Below, piece after piece: positions 7,771 to 16,793 of a stretch of 33,632 nt of DNA. A model generated the notes under the pieces. The model made no database searches. It had not been told where the DNA came from and saw only the letters and a list, made by a program, of their open reading frames with translations. Source of the DNA: Chthoniobacterales bacterium. Lineage in GTDB: Bacteria > Verrucomicrobiota > Verrucomicrobiia > Chthoniobacterales > JACTMZ01. A program made the position numbers and the translations under genes. Position 1 is the first letter of the stretch; every line of letters begins with the position of its first letter. The stretch spans positions 1-33,632 of the forward strand of contig VEQL01000028.1 of NCBI GenBank assembly GCA_018883245.1, given 5' to 3'.

Positions 7771-9504
7771 ATGGTCGCGCGTTTCCGGTTGCGTTTCGTC
7801 GTAGCCAGATTCACTGCCCTGGCTGTCTGGTTCGCAGCCGGCTTGGCGCCGCATGCCTTTGCGGCTGCGGTCGATGGCTCGGGGGACGACGCCGAGCAAG
7901 TGCGCGAGGCTTCCTTGGCTCCAGAATCGGAGAAGCGCGCCGAAGCCATGGCCCATGTTGCCGCCGGCTATCTCGCGGCCGATACCGATCCCGATCGCGC
8001 CCTGCACCACAACCTGCGCGCCCTCGAGAGGGACTTGTCGAATCACTCACTCGCCCGCGAGGTGTCGGCCGCCTTGCTGCAGCGTGGCGATGTTCCCGAA
8101 GCACTCGCCGTCCTCAAAGACTCGCTCAAGCGCAACCCGGATTCCGCTGCCCTCGCGCTGCGCATCGCCGGCATTTATGCGGTGACATTGCGCAAGCTCG
8201 AGCCCGCGGAACGCTTCGCACGCCAAGCGCTCGCTGCCGATCCCGATCTCATCGAGTGCTACCAGATGCTCTACACCGTGCAGCGCGCGGCGGGGCAACC
8301 GGGCGAAGCCGCGACACTTTTGGATCGCGCGGCTAAGCGTGGCAATGACCGCCCGGAATTTTGGGCCGGACTCGGTGATCTCTGCATCCGCCAACTCCTC
8401 GGCGGTGGTGCGAACGGTGAAAGACTGCGGACCGAGGCTTTGGCGCACTACCGCCGTGCCGCGGAACTCGCGCGGCAGGATCCCGTCGTGCTGGGCCGGG
8501 CCTTGAATTTCTTTTTCGCCGGCGGCCACATGGACGACGCGATATCCGCAGCCAACCGGCTGCTCATCTTGGATCCGTCCGACACCGGAGTCCGCGAAAA
8601 GCTTGCCTTGGCTCTCGTTTCCAAGGGCAAGGACGACGATGCGCTCACCGAACTCACGCGCGTGCAGGCCGACAACCCCGCGAGTCTCATGGCCTACCGC
8701 GCGCACGGGGAGATCCTTCTCAAGCGCGGGGATTACGAAAATGCCGTGGGAAAATACGAAATGGCCCTCGCTCTCAACGACGAGGATCCGCGCCTCTATC
8801 TCGAAGTCGCCGATCTTTGCATCAAGGCGGAGAACTACGACCGCGCGGTGCACTGGCTCGGCGAAGCCCGCGCGAAATTCAACCGCCTTCCCGAGTTTCC
8901 TTTTTACGAGGCGCAGGTGCTCGGGCACCTCAAGCGCTGGCGCGAGGCGCTCAACGCGCTCGATATGGCCGAGTCGCTTGCGAAGCTTTACCAGCCGTCA
9001 TTCCTCGACGCCGATTTCTATTTTCAGCATGGCGTCGCGGCCGAGCGGGCCGGGGAACACGGGGAAGCCGTCCTGCGCTTCCAGGCCTGCCTCGAACGCG
9101 ACGGCAACTACGCCGCCGCACTCAATTACCTCGGCTACATGTGGGCCGACCGCGGCGAGAACCTCGCGCAGGCCGAGGAATACATCCGTCGGGCCCTCGC
9201 GCAGGAACCGGACAATCCCGCCTACCTCGACAGCCTCGGATGGGTCTGCCATCAGCAGGGGCGCTACCACGAAGCGCTCGTGCCGCTCGAGCGCGCCGTG
9301 CAACTCGCCTCCGAGCCCGATGCCACGATCCAGGAGCATCTCGGCGATGTGCTCGAGAAACTCGGGCGCACCAAGGACGCGATCAAGGCATGGGAGCGCG
9401 CGGCAACGCTCGAGGGAGCCTCGCCGGATATCGCGACGAAGCTGCAACGGGCGAAGGGCGGACTCGACCTCTCCGCGAGCAGTGTGACGCCGCCGGCACG
9501 CTGA
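7771..9504 (+). CDS. Exported tetratricopeptide-repeat protein
   Basis: A 577-residue protein with an N-terminal signal sequence (basic MVARFRLRF, hydrophobic core to about residue 33, AFAAA cleavage-like site). Helical repeats fill the rest. TPR-type signatures recur about every 34 residues: ALAVLKDSLKRNPDSAALAL, AERFARQALAADPDLIECYQ, and GDYENAVGKYEMALALNDED. The best cluster is near the end: NLAQAEEYIRRALAQEPDNP, then GRYHEALVPLERAVQLASEP and LGRTKDAIKAWERAATLEGA. The spacing and LNYLGYMWADRG with AYLDSLGWVCHQQGRY resemble periplasmic or outer-membrane TPR proteins that scaffold other envelope proteins. No catalytic domain is seen. ATG 7771 is preferred to a TTG at 7762. Its partner is unknown. 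Confidence 0.85.
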   Translation: MVARFRLRFVVARFTALAVWFAAGLAPHAFAAAVDGSGDDAEQVREASLAPESEKRAEAMAHVAAGYLAADTDPDRALHHNLRALERDLSNHSLAREVSAALLQRGDVPEALAVLKDSLKRNPDSAALALRIAGIYAVTLRKLEPAERFARQALAADPDLIECYQMLYTVQRAAGQPGEAATLLDRAAKRGNDRPEFWAGLGDLCIRQLLGGGANGERLRTEALAHYRRAAELARQDPVVLGRALNFFFAGGHMDDAISAANRLLILDPSDTGVREKLALALVSKGKDDDALTELTRVQADNPASLMAYRAHGEILLKRGDYENAVGKYEMALALNDEDPRLYLEVADLCIKAENYDRAVHWLGEARAKFNRLPEFPFYEAQVLGHLKRWREALNALDMAESLAKLYQPSFLDADFYFQHGVAAERAGEHGEAVLRFQACLERDGNYAAALNYLGYMWADRGENLAQAEEYIRRALAQEPDNPAYLDSLGWVCHQQGRYHEALVPLERAVQLASEPDATIQEHLGDVLEKLGRTKDAIKAWERAATLEGASPDIATKLQRAKGGLDLSASSVTPPAR

Positions 9505-9532
9505 AGCCCCCTGCGTTGTCCGGTTTTTCCTT

Positions 9533-9568
9533 GAGCACGCGTCGGTCACGCCGCATCTTTTCGTGCTC
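9533..9568. terminator. Inverted repeat after the TPR gene, possible terminator
   Basis: GAGCACG at 9533-9539 pairs perfectly with CGTGCTC at 9562-9568 across a 22-base loop, 28 bases after the TPR stop and just before tRNA-Lys. No T run follows, so factor-independent termination is doubtful. It could instead be a processing or regulatory structure. Confidence 0.4.
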
Positions 9569-9577
9569 TCACGCAAC

Positions 9578-9649
<72 letters not shown>

Positions 9650-9707
9650 CGAGCGTTTCCCCCGCCTTGTCCGATGACTTTCACCCGCGGGATTTTCCGA
9701 CGCCTTG

Positions 9708-10238
9708 ATGCGACGCATTTCGTCTTCTCTCACAAGTTGGTATAAGCGCTTCGGCCCGTGGCTCTGGTTCGGATCGCTGGCTGTTGCGACTCTCGTCACC
9801 ACGATCGCTGCAATCCGCGGACAGCTTGACCCGCGCCTCGCTGCCATAGCCCCGGGGATGGCTCTGGTCACTTGGTTTTACATGTGCACGTTCACCTTCA
9901 CGATGGCGGACGAAGTGTGGGACGCCGGCGATACCCTGGTCATCCGCAACAAAGGACGTGAAATGTCGGTGCCGGTGTGCCGTCTGCTGTCGGCGCGGTA
10001 TTCGTGCATCGCGGATCCTCCGCGCATCACGCTGAAATTCCGTCTTTCGGCCTTGGCTGAAGGGCATGTCGAGTTCATTCCCAAGATCGTCCCGCGCATG
10101 TTTGTCTTTCGCGCCCCGCCGATCGCCGCGGATCTTGCCTCGCGCATCGCGAAGGAAAAGGCCAAGCGTGCGGCACTGGAACTTTTGCCGGGAAAAAATC
10201 CGGCCGGTGTCTCTCCTTTGGACCCAACTATTTCTTGA
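9708..10238 (+). CDS. Hypothetical membrane protein with two N-terminal helices
   Basis: A 176-residue protein not assigned to a named family. It starts MRRISSSLTSWYKRFGPW and has two hydrophobic segments close together (WLWFGSLAVATLVTTIAAI, and MALVTWFYMCTFTFTM). A mostly beta C-terminal region of about 110 residues follows, including VWDAGDTLVIRNKGREMSV. Paired helices followed by a beta-rich soluble part resemble small bacterial-PH-like proteins, but that is only a shape resemblance. ATG 9708 is preferred to a TTG one codon upstream. It lies 58 bases after tRNA-Lys and 30 bases before the PDZ gene, so it may be cotranscribed with that gene and cysC. Confidence 0.7.
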   Translation: MRRISSSLTSWYKRFGPWLWFGSLAVATLVTTIAAIRGQLDPRLAAIAPGMALVTWFYMCTFTFTMADEVWDAGDTLVIRNKGREMSVPVCRLLSARYSCIADPPRITLKFRLSALAEGHVEFIPKIVPRMFVFRAPPIAADLASRIAKEKAKRAALELLPGKNPAGVSPLDPTIS

Positions 10239-10268
10239 TCGGGCAAACGCCTTGGTCACCTTTGATCC

Positions 10269-11555
10269 ATGGCTTGGAATTGGAAAACCGGTGCATTTGC
10301 CCTCGTCGCCGCGGCGCTGATTCTCCTCCTCGGCGGCGTGTTCGGTTACCGGCTCGGTGCGGAAGAATCGAAAGAGCGGTCGGCCCGGCCGCCGCAGCAA
10401 CGCGCCCAGTCGGGCTCGCTCCCGTCCGGTGATGTCGCGTCTGCGGATTCCGGTGACATGGCAGACAGCAAGCCGGTGACATTTGTCCCCGGCCGCGATG
10501 ACAGTGCCGAAGAGAAAGATTTTTCGGCTCCAGGCGCCCGGATCGATCGCGCCAACGAGCAGGAAATCGTGGCCGCATTCCGCCGCGCCGCTCTTCTCGA
10601 TCCGCAGGCCGCGATTGCCAAGGTGCGCCAGCTTCCCGATGACAAATCCCGCGAGATCGCCCTGCTCACGTTGCTCGGCGAGTGGTCGGGCATGACCTCG
10701 GCCGACATGCTGCGCAACGAAAACGTGCGGCGTCTCGGCGCGGCTGGCGCGCTGGCGGTTTACCTCATGGAGTCCGGAAAATTCACTCCGCAGCAGGCGG
10801 CCGGCATGGCGGGGGAATTTCTTTCCGGGAGCGAACTTCGCCGCGTGCTCGGGCGCTCCGCGGCCAGACTCGCGCCTTCCGACCCCGCTGCCGCGCTCGC
10901 GCTCGGCAACAGCCTCGACGGATGGCAGCAGTCGCGTTTCCTCGAGAGTTTCGCCGCGGGTTGGGCGTCCGCGGATCCGGTCGCGGCGCGAACGTGGGCC
11001 GCGCAGCTTGGCGACGAGCGCACGCGCAACGCGGTGCTGGCGCGCATTCTGCGTGCCGAAGCCGAGAGCAATCCCGCGCTCGCCGCGCAGAATTTTTCGC
11101 TCGCCGCGTTTCCCGATGCCGGTGAACGCATGCGTGTTGCGCGGCAAATCGCGTCTTCCTGGGCCGGCCGGGACACGCTGGCTGCCATCCAGTGGGCAGA
11201 TGCGCTCACGGACGAAGCCGCGCGCGCCGCGGCCAAACAAGGAATCAGCAGCACCGCGCCCGTTGGTATCGGTGCGGTTCTCAATACTTCGCAGGATGGA
11301 CGACCCGTCTTGCAGCAGGTGGTGCCCGGCGCGCCGGCCAGCGCGGCGCTCAAAGCCGGGGACACCATCATGTCCGTGCAGGGTGCCGACGGCGTCTGGG
11401 TCGATTCCAAGAGCGTGCCTCTCTGGGAGTTGACCTCTCTCATCCGCGGCCAGGCAGGATCATCCGTCTCCCTTCAAGTGCAATCCCCCGGAGATTCCGC
11501 ACCGCGCGCCATCACTCTCCAGCGCCAGCAAATCATCCACCGACCGCAGCAATGA
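10269..11555 (+). CDS. Membrane-anchored helical-repeat protein with C-terminal PDZ domain
   Basis: A 428-residue protein with an N-terminal anchor (WKTGAFALVAAALILLLGGVFGYRLG) and a low-complexity linker to about residue 95. Alanine-rich helical repeats run from about 95 to 325. A recurring unit is seen in FRRAALLDPQAAIAKVRQLP, SAARLAPSDPAAALALGNSL, AAGWASADPVAARTWAAQLG and SSWAGRDTLAAIQWADALTD. Each places a short helix, then W or L, and D-P/x-AA, like TPR- or Sel1-style solenoids. The end is a PDZ domain with GIGAVL, VVPGAPASAALKAGDTIMSV and VPLWELTSLIRG. No protease domain is present, so it probably scaffolds or senses periplasmic proteins. Its stop overlaps the cysC start by ATGA, implying translational coupling, though no functional link to sulfate activation is known. 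Confidence 0.8.
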   Translation: MAWNWKTGAFALVAAALILLLGGVFGYRLGAEESKERSARPPQQRAQSGSLPSGDVASADSGDMADSKPVTFVPGRDDSAEEKDFSAPGARIDRANEQEIVAAFRRAALLDPQAAIAKVRQLPDDKSREIALLTLLGEWSGMTSADMLRNENVRRLGAAGALAVYLMESGKFTPQQAAGMAGEFLSGSELRRVLGRSAARLAPSDPAAALALGNSLDGWQQSRFLESFAAGWASADPVAARTWAAQLGDERTRNAVLARILRAEAESNPALAAQNFSLAAFPDAGERMRVARQIASSWAGRDTLAAIQWADALTDEAARAAAKQGISSTAPVGIGAVLNTSQDGRPVLQQVVPGAPASAALKAGDTIMSVQGADGVWVDSKSVPLWELTSLIRGQAGSSVSLQVQSPGDSAPRAITLQRQQIIHRPQQ

Positions 11556-12154
11556 AAAATATCCATCCCGAACACGGACGGTTCCTCGACCGAGCATCGA
11601 AGGAAAAATTGCTCGGCCAGCGCGGTGTTGTGCTTTGGCTCTTTGGTCTTTCGGGCTCGGGCAAATCGACGATCGCCAACGATGCGGAGCGCGCTCTGCA
11701 CGCCCTGGGTCGCATGACCGTGATCCTCGACGGCGACAATCTGCGCACCGGGTTGAACAGCAACCTCGGGTTCTCCGACGAGGAGCGCACCGAGAATGTC
11801 CGCCGCGTGGCCGAGACGGCCAAGCTTCTCGCGGGGCAGGGGATCATCGTGTTCGTTTCCGTCATCACGCCGCTCCGCCGCCATCGCGCCGCAGCCCGGC
11901 AAATCATCGGACCCGACTTCCACGAGATTTACGTGAAGGCGGATTTCGGCACCTGCGCGCAGCGCGACCCCAAAGGCCTCTACGCCAAGGCCCAAGAAGG
12001 AAAAATCGGACAGTTCACCGGAAAGGACAGCGGCTTCGAGGAGCCCGAGAATCCGGCGCTTGTCCTTGACACGCAGGCCCGTTCCGTCGATCAGTGTGCG
12101 TCCGATTTGCTCGGGTATTGGCGGTCCGTCGCGGACGGCCGCCGGGGGGAGTAA
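11552..12154 (+). CDS. cysC: Adenylylsulfate (APS) kinase
   Basis: CysC phosphorylates APS to PAPS, the donor for sulfate reduction and for sulfotransferases. The 200-residue protein begins MKNIHPEHGRFLDRASKEKL. It has Walker A GLSGSGKST at 32-40 and the APS-binding segment ILDGDNLRTGLNSNLGFSDE. It also has RTENVRRVAETAKLL and IVFVSVITPLRRHRAAAR, the family strands, and DPKGLYAKAQEGKIGQFTG near the C-terminus. All key elements of an active kinase are present. It is a separate gene and not fused to cysN, as it is in many other bacteria. The ATG overlaps the stop of the PDZ gene, and cysD starts 35 bases after its stop. Confidence 0.96.
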   Translation: MKNIHPEHGRFLDRASKEKLLGQRGVVLWLFGLSGSGKSTIANDAERALHALGRMTVILDGDNLRTGLNSNLGFSDEERTENVRRVAETAKLLAGQGIIVFVSVITPLRRHRAAARQIIGPDFHEIYVKADFGTCAQRDPKGLYAKAQEGKIGQFTGKDSGFEEPENPALVLDTQARSVDQCASDLLGYWRSVADGRRGE

Positions 12155-12189
12155 TCTACCGGAAGAGCCCGGGCTGGAGGAAGCGTCCC

Positions 12190-13095
12190 ATGCCGCATTA
12201 CCAGCTAGACCACCTCGACCAGCTCGAGGCCGAAGCAATCTTCGTCCTGCGCGAGACCGCCGCGCAGTTCCAGAATGCGGCACTGCTTTTTTCAGGAGGC
12301 AAGGACTCGATCGTCATGGCCCACCTCGCCGCCAAGGCCTTCTGGCCGGCGAAAATACCTTTCCCCCTTCTCCACATCGATACCGGCCACAATTTCGAAG
12401 AGACGATCGCTTACCGTGATGCCTTCGCCGGGAAACTCGGTGCCCGCCTCGTGGTCGGCAGCGTGCAGGACTCGATCGACAAGGGCAGGGTCAAAGAGGA
12501 GAAAGGTCCGCATGCTTCGCGCAACGCGTTGCAGTCGGTGACGCTGCTCGACACGGTCGAAGAGCACAAATTCACCGCTTGCCTCGGTGGCGGCCGCCGC
12601 GACGAGGAAAAAGCTCGCGCCAAGGAGCGCTTCTTCTCCCACCGCGACGACTTCGGACAGTGGGATCCGAAAAACCAGCGCCCCGAATTGTGGAATCTTT
12701 TCAATGGCCGCCATCATCCCGGCGAGCATTTCCGCGTCTTCCCGCTGTCGAACTTCACCGAGATGGACATCTGGATGTATCTCCGCCGCGAAGAGATCGA
12801 CCTGCCTTCGCTTTACTTCGCCCACGAGCGAGATGTCTTCGCGCGCAACGGCTCGCTGCTCGCTGTTTCCGAGCACATCACCATGCTCGACACCGAAAAG
12901 CCCGAACGGAAAACGGTGCGTTTCCGCACCATCGGCGACGTGACCTGCACCGGCGCGGTCGAATCAAAGGCCGCAACCCTCGACGAAGTCATCGCCGAGG
13001 TCGCCGCCGCGCGGCAGACCGAGCGCGGAACGCGGGCCGACGACAAACGCTCCGAGACGGCCATGGAAGACCGCAAGAAGGAGGGCTACTTCTGA
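12190..13095 (+). CDS. cysD: Sulfate adenylyltransferase subunit 2
   Basis: CysD with CysN forms ATP sulfurylase, making APS from sulfate and ATP. The 301-residue protein opens MPHYQLDHLDQLEAEAIFVL. It contains the PP-loop SGGKDS (35-40), LHIDTGHNFEETIAYRD, and ACLGGGRRDEEKARAKERFF. VFPLSNFTEMDIWMYLRREE and GDVTCTGAVESKA are typical of the family, as is the ending MEDRKKEGYF. The start has an excellent GGAGG (12176-12180), nine bases ahead, one of the clearest ribosome binding sites in the window. Its last base is the first base of the cysN start codon. An open extension upstream in frame overlaps cysC and has no family similarity, so it was rejected. Confidence 0.97.
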   Translation: MPHYQLDHLDQLEAEAIFVLRETAAQFQNAALLFSGGKDSIVMAHLAAKAFWPAKIPFPLLHIDTGHNFEETIAYRDAFAGKLGARLVVGSVQDSIDKGRVKEEKGPHASRNALQSVTLLDTVEEHKFTACLGGGRRDEEKARAKERFFSHRDDFGQWDPKNQRPELWNLFNGRHHPGEHFRVFPLSNFTEMDIWMYLRREEIDLPSLYFAHERDVFARNGSLLAVSEHITMLDTEKPERKTVRFRTIGDVTCTGAVESKAATLDEVIAEVAAARQTERGTRADDKRSETAMEDRKKEGYF

Positions 13096-14342
13096 TGGAT
13101 CTTCTCCGTTTTGCCACCGCCGGATCCGTCGATGACGGCAAGTCCACGCTCATCGGGCGCCTTCTTTACGACTCGAAAAGCATCTTCGAGGACCAGCTCA
13201 GCGCGGTGGAGGAAAGTTCACGCCGCCGCGGCGATGCCGTGGTCAACCTTGCCCTGCTCACCGACGGTCTCCGCGCCGAGCGCGAGCAGGGCATCACCAT
13301 CGACGTGGCCTACCGCTATTTCGCCACGCCGCGCCGCAAGTTCATCATCGCCGACACGCCCGGCCACATCCAATACACGCGCAACATGGTGACCGGCGCC
13401 TCGACTGCGGACCTCGCCATCATTCTCATCGATGCGCGCAAGGGGGTCATCGAGCAGACCAAGCGCCATTCCTTCGTGGCCAATCTCCTGAAAATCCGCC
13501 ACCTCGCGCTGGCGGTGAACAAGATGGATCTCGTCGATTACAGCGAGTCCGTCTTCCACCGCATCGTGCAGGATTTCCACCAGTTCGCCTCGCGTCTCGA
13601 CGACATTGCCGAGATCACGGCCATCCCGCTTTCCGCGCTCAACGGTGACAACGTCGTCGAAAAGTCCGACAAGATGCCGTGGTTCAAGGGTCCTTCGCTC
13701 CTTTATCACCTCGAGACGGTTTACACTGGCGGCACCGAGAACCACGTCGATGCGCGTTTCCCCGTGCAGTGGATCATCCGTCCGCAGTCCAAAGAGCATC
13801 ACGACTTCCGCGGCTACGCCGGACGCGTGGCCGGTGGCGTGTTCAAGCCCGGCGATGTCGTCACGGTGATGCCTTCGGGCTTTTCCACGACGATCGAAAA
13901 AATCCATCTTCCCGGCGGCAAAGAAATCCCCGAGGCCTTCGCCCCGCAGTCCGTGGTTATGACGCTCAAGGACGAGATCGACATCTCGCGCGGCGACATG
14001 CTGGTCAAAGCGAACAATCCCCCGAATGTCGGACAGGATGTCGAGGCCATGGTTTGCTGGTTCTCGCAGAAGCCCATGGAACCGCGCGGCAAATACCTGC
14101 TGCGCCACACCACCAAGGAAACCAAGGCGATCGTGCAGGAACTGCGGTATCAGGTGGACATCGAAACCCTGCACAAGAAAGAGGGCGTGCCCACTCTCGG
14201 AATGAACGACATCGGCCGCGTCGCCCTGCGCACGGCCACCCCGCTTTTCCACGACAGCTACCGCCGCAACCGTCTCACCGGTTCGTTTGTCCTTGTCGAT
14301 CCCGGCACGCACGAGACCGTCGCCGCGGGCATGATTGTTTGA
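13095..14342 (+). CDS. cysN: Sulfate adenylyltransferase subunit 1 (GTPase)
   Basis: CysN is the GTPase subunit that drives APS synthesis by CysD. The 415-residue protein is an EF-Tu-like translation-factor GTPase. G1 is GSVDDGKST (10-18), the switch contains EREQGITIDVAYRYF, G3 is DTPGH (87-91), and G4 is NKMD (142-145). The two beta-barrel domains that follow start near FPVQWIIRPQSKEHHDFRGY. There is no C-terminal APS kinase domain, in agreement with the separate cysC. The start ATG shares one base with the cysD stop (TGATG), so the two subunits are translationally coupled. The group contains cysC, cysD and cysN but no sulfate transporter and no reductase, so the downstream use of APS/PAPS cannot be told from here. 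Confidence 0.97.
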   Translation: MDLLRFATAGSVDDGKSTLIGRLLYDSKSIFEDQLSAVEESSRRRGDAVVNLALLTDGLRAEREQGITIDVAYRYFATPRRKFIIADTPGHIQYTRNMVTGASTADLAIILIDARKGVIEQTKRHSFVANLLKIRHLALAVNKMDLVDYSESVFHRIVQDFHQFASRLDDIAEITAIPLSALNGDNVVEKSDKMPWFKGPSLLYHLETVYTGGTENHVDARFPVQWIIRPQSKEHHDFRGYAGRVAGGVFKPGDVVTVMPSGFSTTIEKIHLPGGKEIPEAFAPQSVVMTLKDEIDISRGDMLVKANNPPNVGQDVEAMVCWFSQKPMEPRGKYLLRHTTKETKAIVQELRYQVDIETLHKKEGVPTLGMNDIGRVALRTATPLFHDSYRRNRLTGSFVLVDPGTHETVAAGMIV

Positions 14343-14396
14343 GCCCCCGCTTTTCGGTTGGTGTAATCGTCTGTCCGTTCCGCTAAGGTCCTGTTG

Positions 14397-16793
14397 ATGG
14401 AAAAGCGGGCCGATCTGCACCTTCATACCCGTCACAGTGCGCGGGCGACCGATTGGCTTCTTCGCAAGGTGGATTTCCCGGCGAGTTGCTCGGATCCGAT
14501 GACGCTTTACCGCGACCTGCGCGGCCGCGGTTTCGAGTTCGTCACGTTCACGGACTATGACACGATCGACGGCTGTCTCGAGATCGCGGGCGAGCCCGGG
14601 GCATTCATCAGCGAGGAGATCACCGCCGTGTTCCCCGAGGACGAGGTGAAAGTCCACCTTCTGGCCTGGGGGATCAACGAGCGGCAGCACCGCGAAATCC
14701 AGGGTTTGCGCGGCAACATCTACGAACTCGCGCCCTGGCTGAAGACGCAGGGTATCGCCCACGCCGTGGCGCATCCGTTCTGGCCGGTGGACGAAAGACT
14801 TTCGATTTCGCATTGGCGCCGACTGGTGCTTCTTTTCCGTCATTTCGAAACGGTCAACGGCTTGCGTGACCCGTTGCTCGGGCGCTCGGCGGAATTCGCT
14901 CTTTCCGGACTCACGCCGGAACGCATCGCGCAATTCGCCGACGCGGAGAAACTTCAACCGCTCTGGGATGACCCCTGGAAAAAGGCTTTCACCGGAGGCT
15001 CCGACGACAAAGGCGGCATTTACCAGGGTCGCGCATGGACCGAATCCGAAGGCGCAAACGCTGAGGAATTTCTCGCTGCGTTGCGCGACGGCCATTGCCG
15101 TCCCGGTGGCCAAGGCGGGGGCCCGCTGATCATGGCGCACAGTCTTTACAGCGTGATTTTCGAATTCGCGGGCCAGCGTCTTTCGAACAACGCGCAGAAG
15201 CCCGCCGCCGCCCTGCTTGAAAAAATGGCGGGGCGGTTCATGGAGGGCAAGGACCCGACGCGCTTCACGCTCTCCGAGAAACTCGGTTTTCTCGCGCAGG
15301 GCATTGCGACAGGGAAGATCTGGGAAATCGCGTTGCCCGGAAACGCTTCGCTCTGGAAGGAACTTGCGGATGCTGTGGGCAAACCCGGCATGCGTTCCGC
15401 GATCGAACAGGCAACCGCCGGCATCGAGGAACCGGAACGCCGGGCATTCCTCACCGCCAACCTGCTCGTCAACCAGCTCGCGTTCCGCTTCTTCTCTCAA
15501 TTCATTGCGCAGCTGCAATCGGGACGCGTCGTCGAGAGCCTGCAGTTCATCGGTTCGATTATTCCTCTCGCGCTCGGGCTTGCGCCGTATTTCTACGCTT
15601 TCCGCTCGCCGGGGCGCGGTGATCTGGCGCCGCTGTGCGAAGCCACCTGCGGCGAAGTGCCCGAGTGGCTGCGCAACCGCAAGCGCGTCTGGTTCACCGA
15701 CACGCTGGAGGATGTCAATGGAGTCTCGACGACCATCCGCAAAATGACCGCGGCCGCGCGCGCCGAAGGATTCGATCTCACCGTGGCCACATCGCGCGGT
15801 GAAGTGGCGCCCAGCAACATCCCGGTGATGAACTTCAAGCCGGTCGGCGAGTTCGAGTTGCCGGAATACGAATTGCAAAAACTGAGTTTTCCCCCGGTGC
15901 TGGAAATCATCGACTGGATCCAGCGCGAGGGATTCACCGAGGTTGTCATCAGCACTCCGGGACCGATCGGCCTTTGCGCGTTGCTCGCGGCCAAAACCCT
16001 CGGGGTCAAGACCGCGGGCATCTACCACACCGATTTCCCCCAATACGTGCGCATTCTCACCGACGACTCGTGGATGGAAACGCTCACTTGGAATTTCATG
16101 CAGTGGTTCTACGAGCAGATGGACACGGTGTTCGTGAATTCGGAGGACTACCGCAAAGCCCTCGAAGGCCGCGGGATCAAAGCCGACCGCATCCACATTC
16201 TGCCGCGCGGCTTGGACACGGAATTGTTTCATCCTTCGCGGCGCGACACGGAATTCTGGAAATCGCGCGGCTTGGCCGGCGGCGAAATCGGCCTGCTTTA
16301 TGCCGGCCGCGTCTCGAAGGAAAAGAAACTCGATCTGTTCGCCGCGGCCGTGCGGCGTTTGCGCGGGGAGGGGCTTCCGGTGCGCGGTTTGGTTGTCGGC
16401 CACGGGCCTTATTCCGAGGAATTCGAAAAATCTTTCCCCGAGGGAATTTTCACCGGGTATCTGAGCGGCGAGGAATTGGCCAAGGCCTATGCGTCGGCGG
16501 ATGTTTTCGTTTTTCCGAGCACGACCGACACGTTCGGCAACGTCATCCTCGAAGCCCAGGCCGCGGCATTGCCCTGCGTGGTATCCGACCAGGGCGGCCC
16601 GCGCGAACTCGTGGGCGACGGCGTGGAAGGGTTTGTGACGCGGGGCGGCGATCTCGAGGAGTTGTGCTCGGCCGTGCGCAAGCTCTGCGCCGACGAAACT
16701 CTGCGCCGCACCCAGGCAAGCGCGGCGCGCAGGAAGGTCGAAGATCGCAGTTGGCCGAACGCCGCGCGGAAATTCTGGGCGATCAGCGCCTGA
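14397..16793 (+). CDS. PHP-domain / GT4 glycosyltransferase fusion
   Basis: A 798-residue fusion. The PHP-like N-terminal part (about 1-245) has DLHLH (6-10), E73/E74, H87, H122 and H126, and GSD (201-203). However, the usual TDHD is TDYD (Y54), and the usual H after GSD is K205, so metal binding may be altered. A helical middle part (about 246-425) includes a hydrophobic stretch near 378-402. A GT4 glycosyltransferase fills 428-790. It starts at RVWFTDTLEDVNGVSTTIRK and has LPRGLDTELFHPSRR, LLYAGRVSKEKKLDLF, and FPSTTDTFGNVILEAQA. The TDTFGN form of the donor-binding motif is typical of glycolipid-type GT4 enzymes such as SqdX and PimB. Donor and acceptor are unknown. ATG 14397 is preferred to a TTG one codon upstream. 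It lies 54 bases after cysN. Confidence 0.85.
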   Translation: MEKRADLHLHTRHSARATDWLLRKVDFPASCSDPMTLYRDLRGRGFEFVTFTDYDTIDGCLEIAGEPGAFISEEITAVFPEDEVKVHLLAWGINERQHREIQGLRGNIYELAPWLKTQGIAHAVAHPFWPVDERLSISHWRRLVLLFRHFETVNGLRDPLLGRSAEFALSGLTPERIAQFADAEKLQPLWDDPWKKAFTGGSDDKGGIYQGRAWTESEGANAEEFLAALRDGHCRPGGQGGGPLIMAHSLYSVIFEFAGQRLSNNAQKPAAALLEKMAGRFMEGKDPTRFTLSEKLGFLAQGIATGKIWEIALPGNASLWKELADAVGKPGMRSAIEQATAGIEEPERRAFLTANLLVNQLAFRFFSQFIAQLQSGRVVESLQFIGSIIPLALGLAPYFYAFRSPGRGDLAPLCEATCGEVPEWLRNRKRVWFTDTLEDVNGVSTTIRKMTAAARAEGFDLTVATSRGEVAPSNIPVMNFKPVGEFELPEYELQKLSFPPVLEIIDWIQREGFTEVVISTPGPIGLCALLAAKTLGVKTAGIYHTDFPQYVRILTDDSWMETLTWNFMQWFYEQMDTVFVNSEDYRKALEGRGIKADRIHILPRGLDTELFHPSRRDTEFWKSRGLAGGEIGLLYAGRVSKEKKLDLFAAAVRRLRGEGLPVRGLVVGHGPYSEEFEKSFPEGIFTGYLSGEELAKAYASADVFVFPSTTDTFGNVILEAQAAALPCVVSDQGGPRELVGDGVEGFVTRGGDLEELCSAVRKLCADETLRRTQASAARRKVEDRSWPNAARKFWAISA

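Noticed and set aside
13218-16403. Long open frame on the minus strand opposite cysN and the glycosyltransferase
   Set aside because: It lies opposite two certain genes, shows no domain motifs, and has the composition of an antisense shadow.
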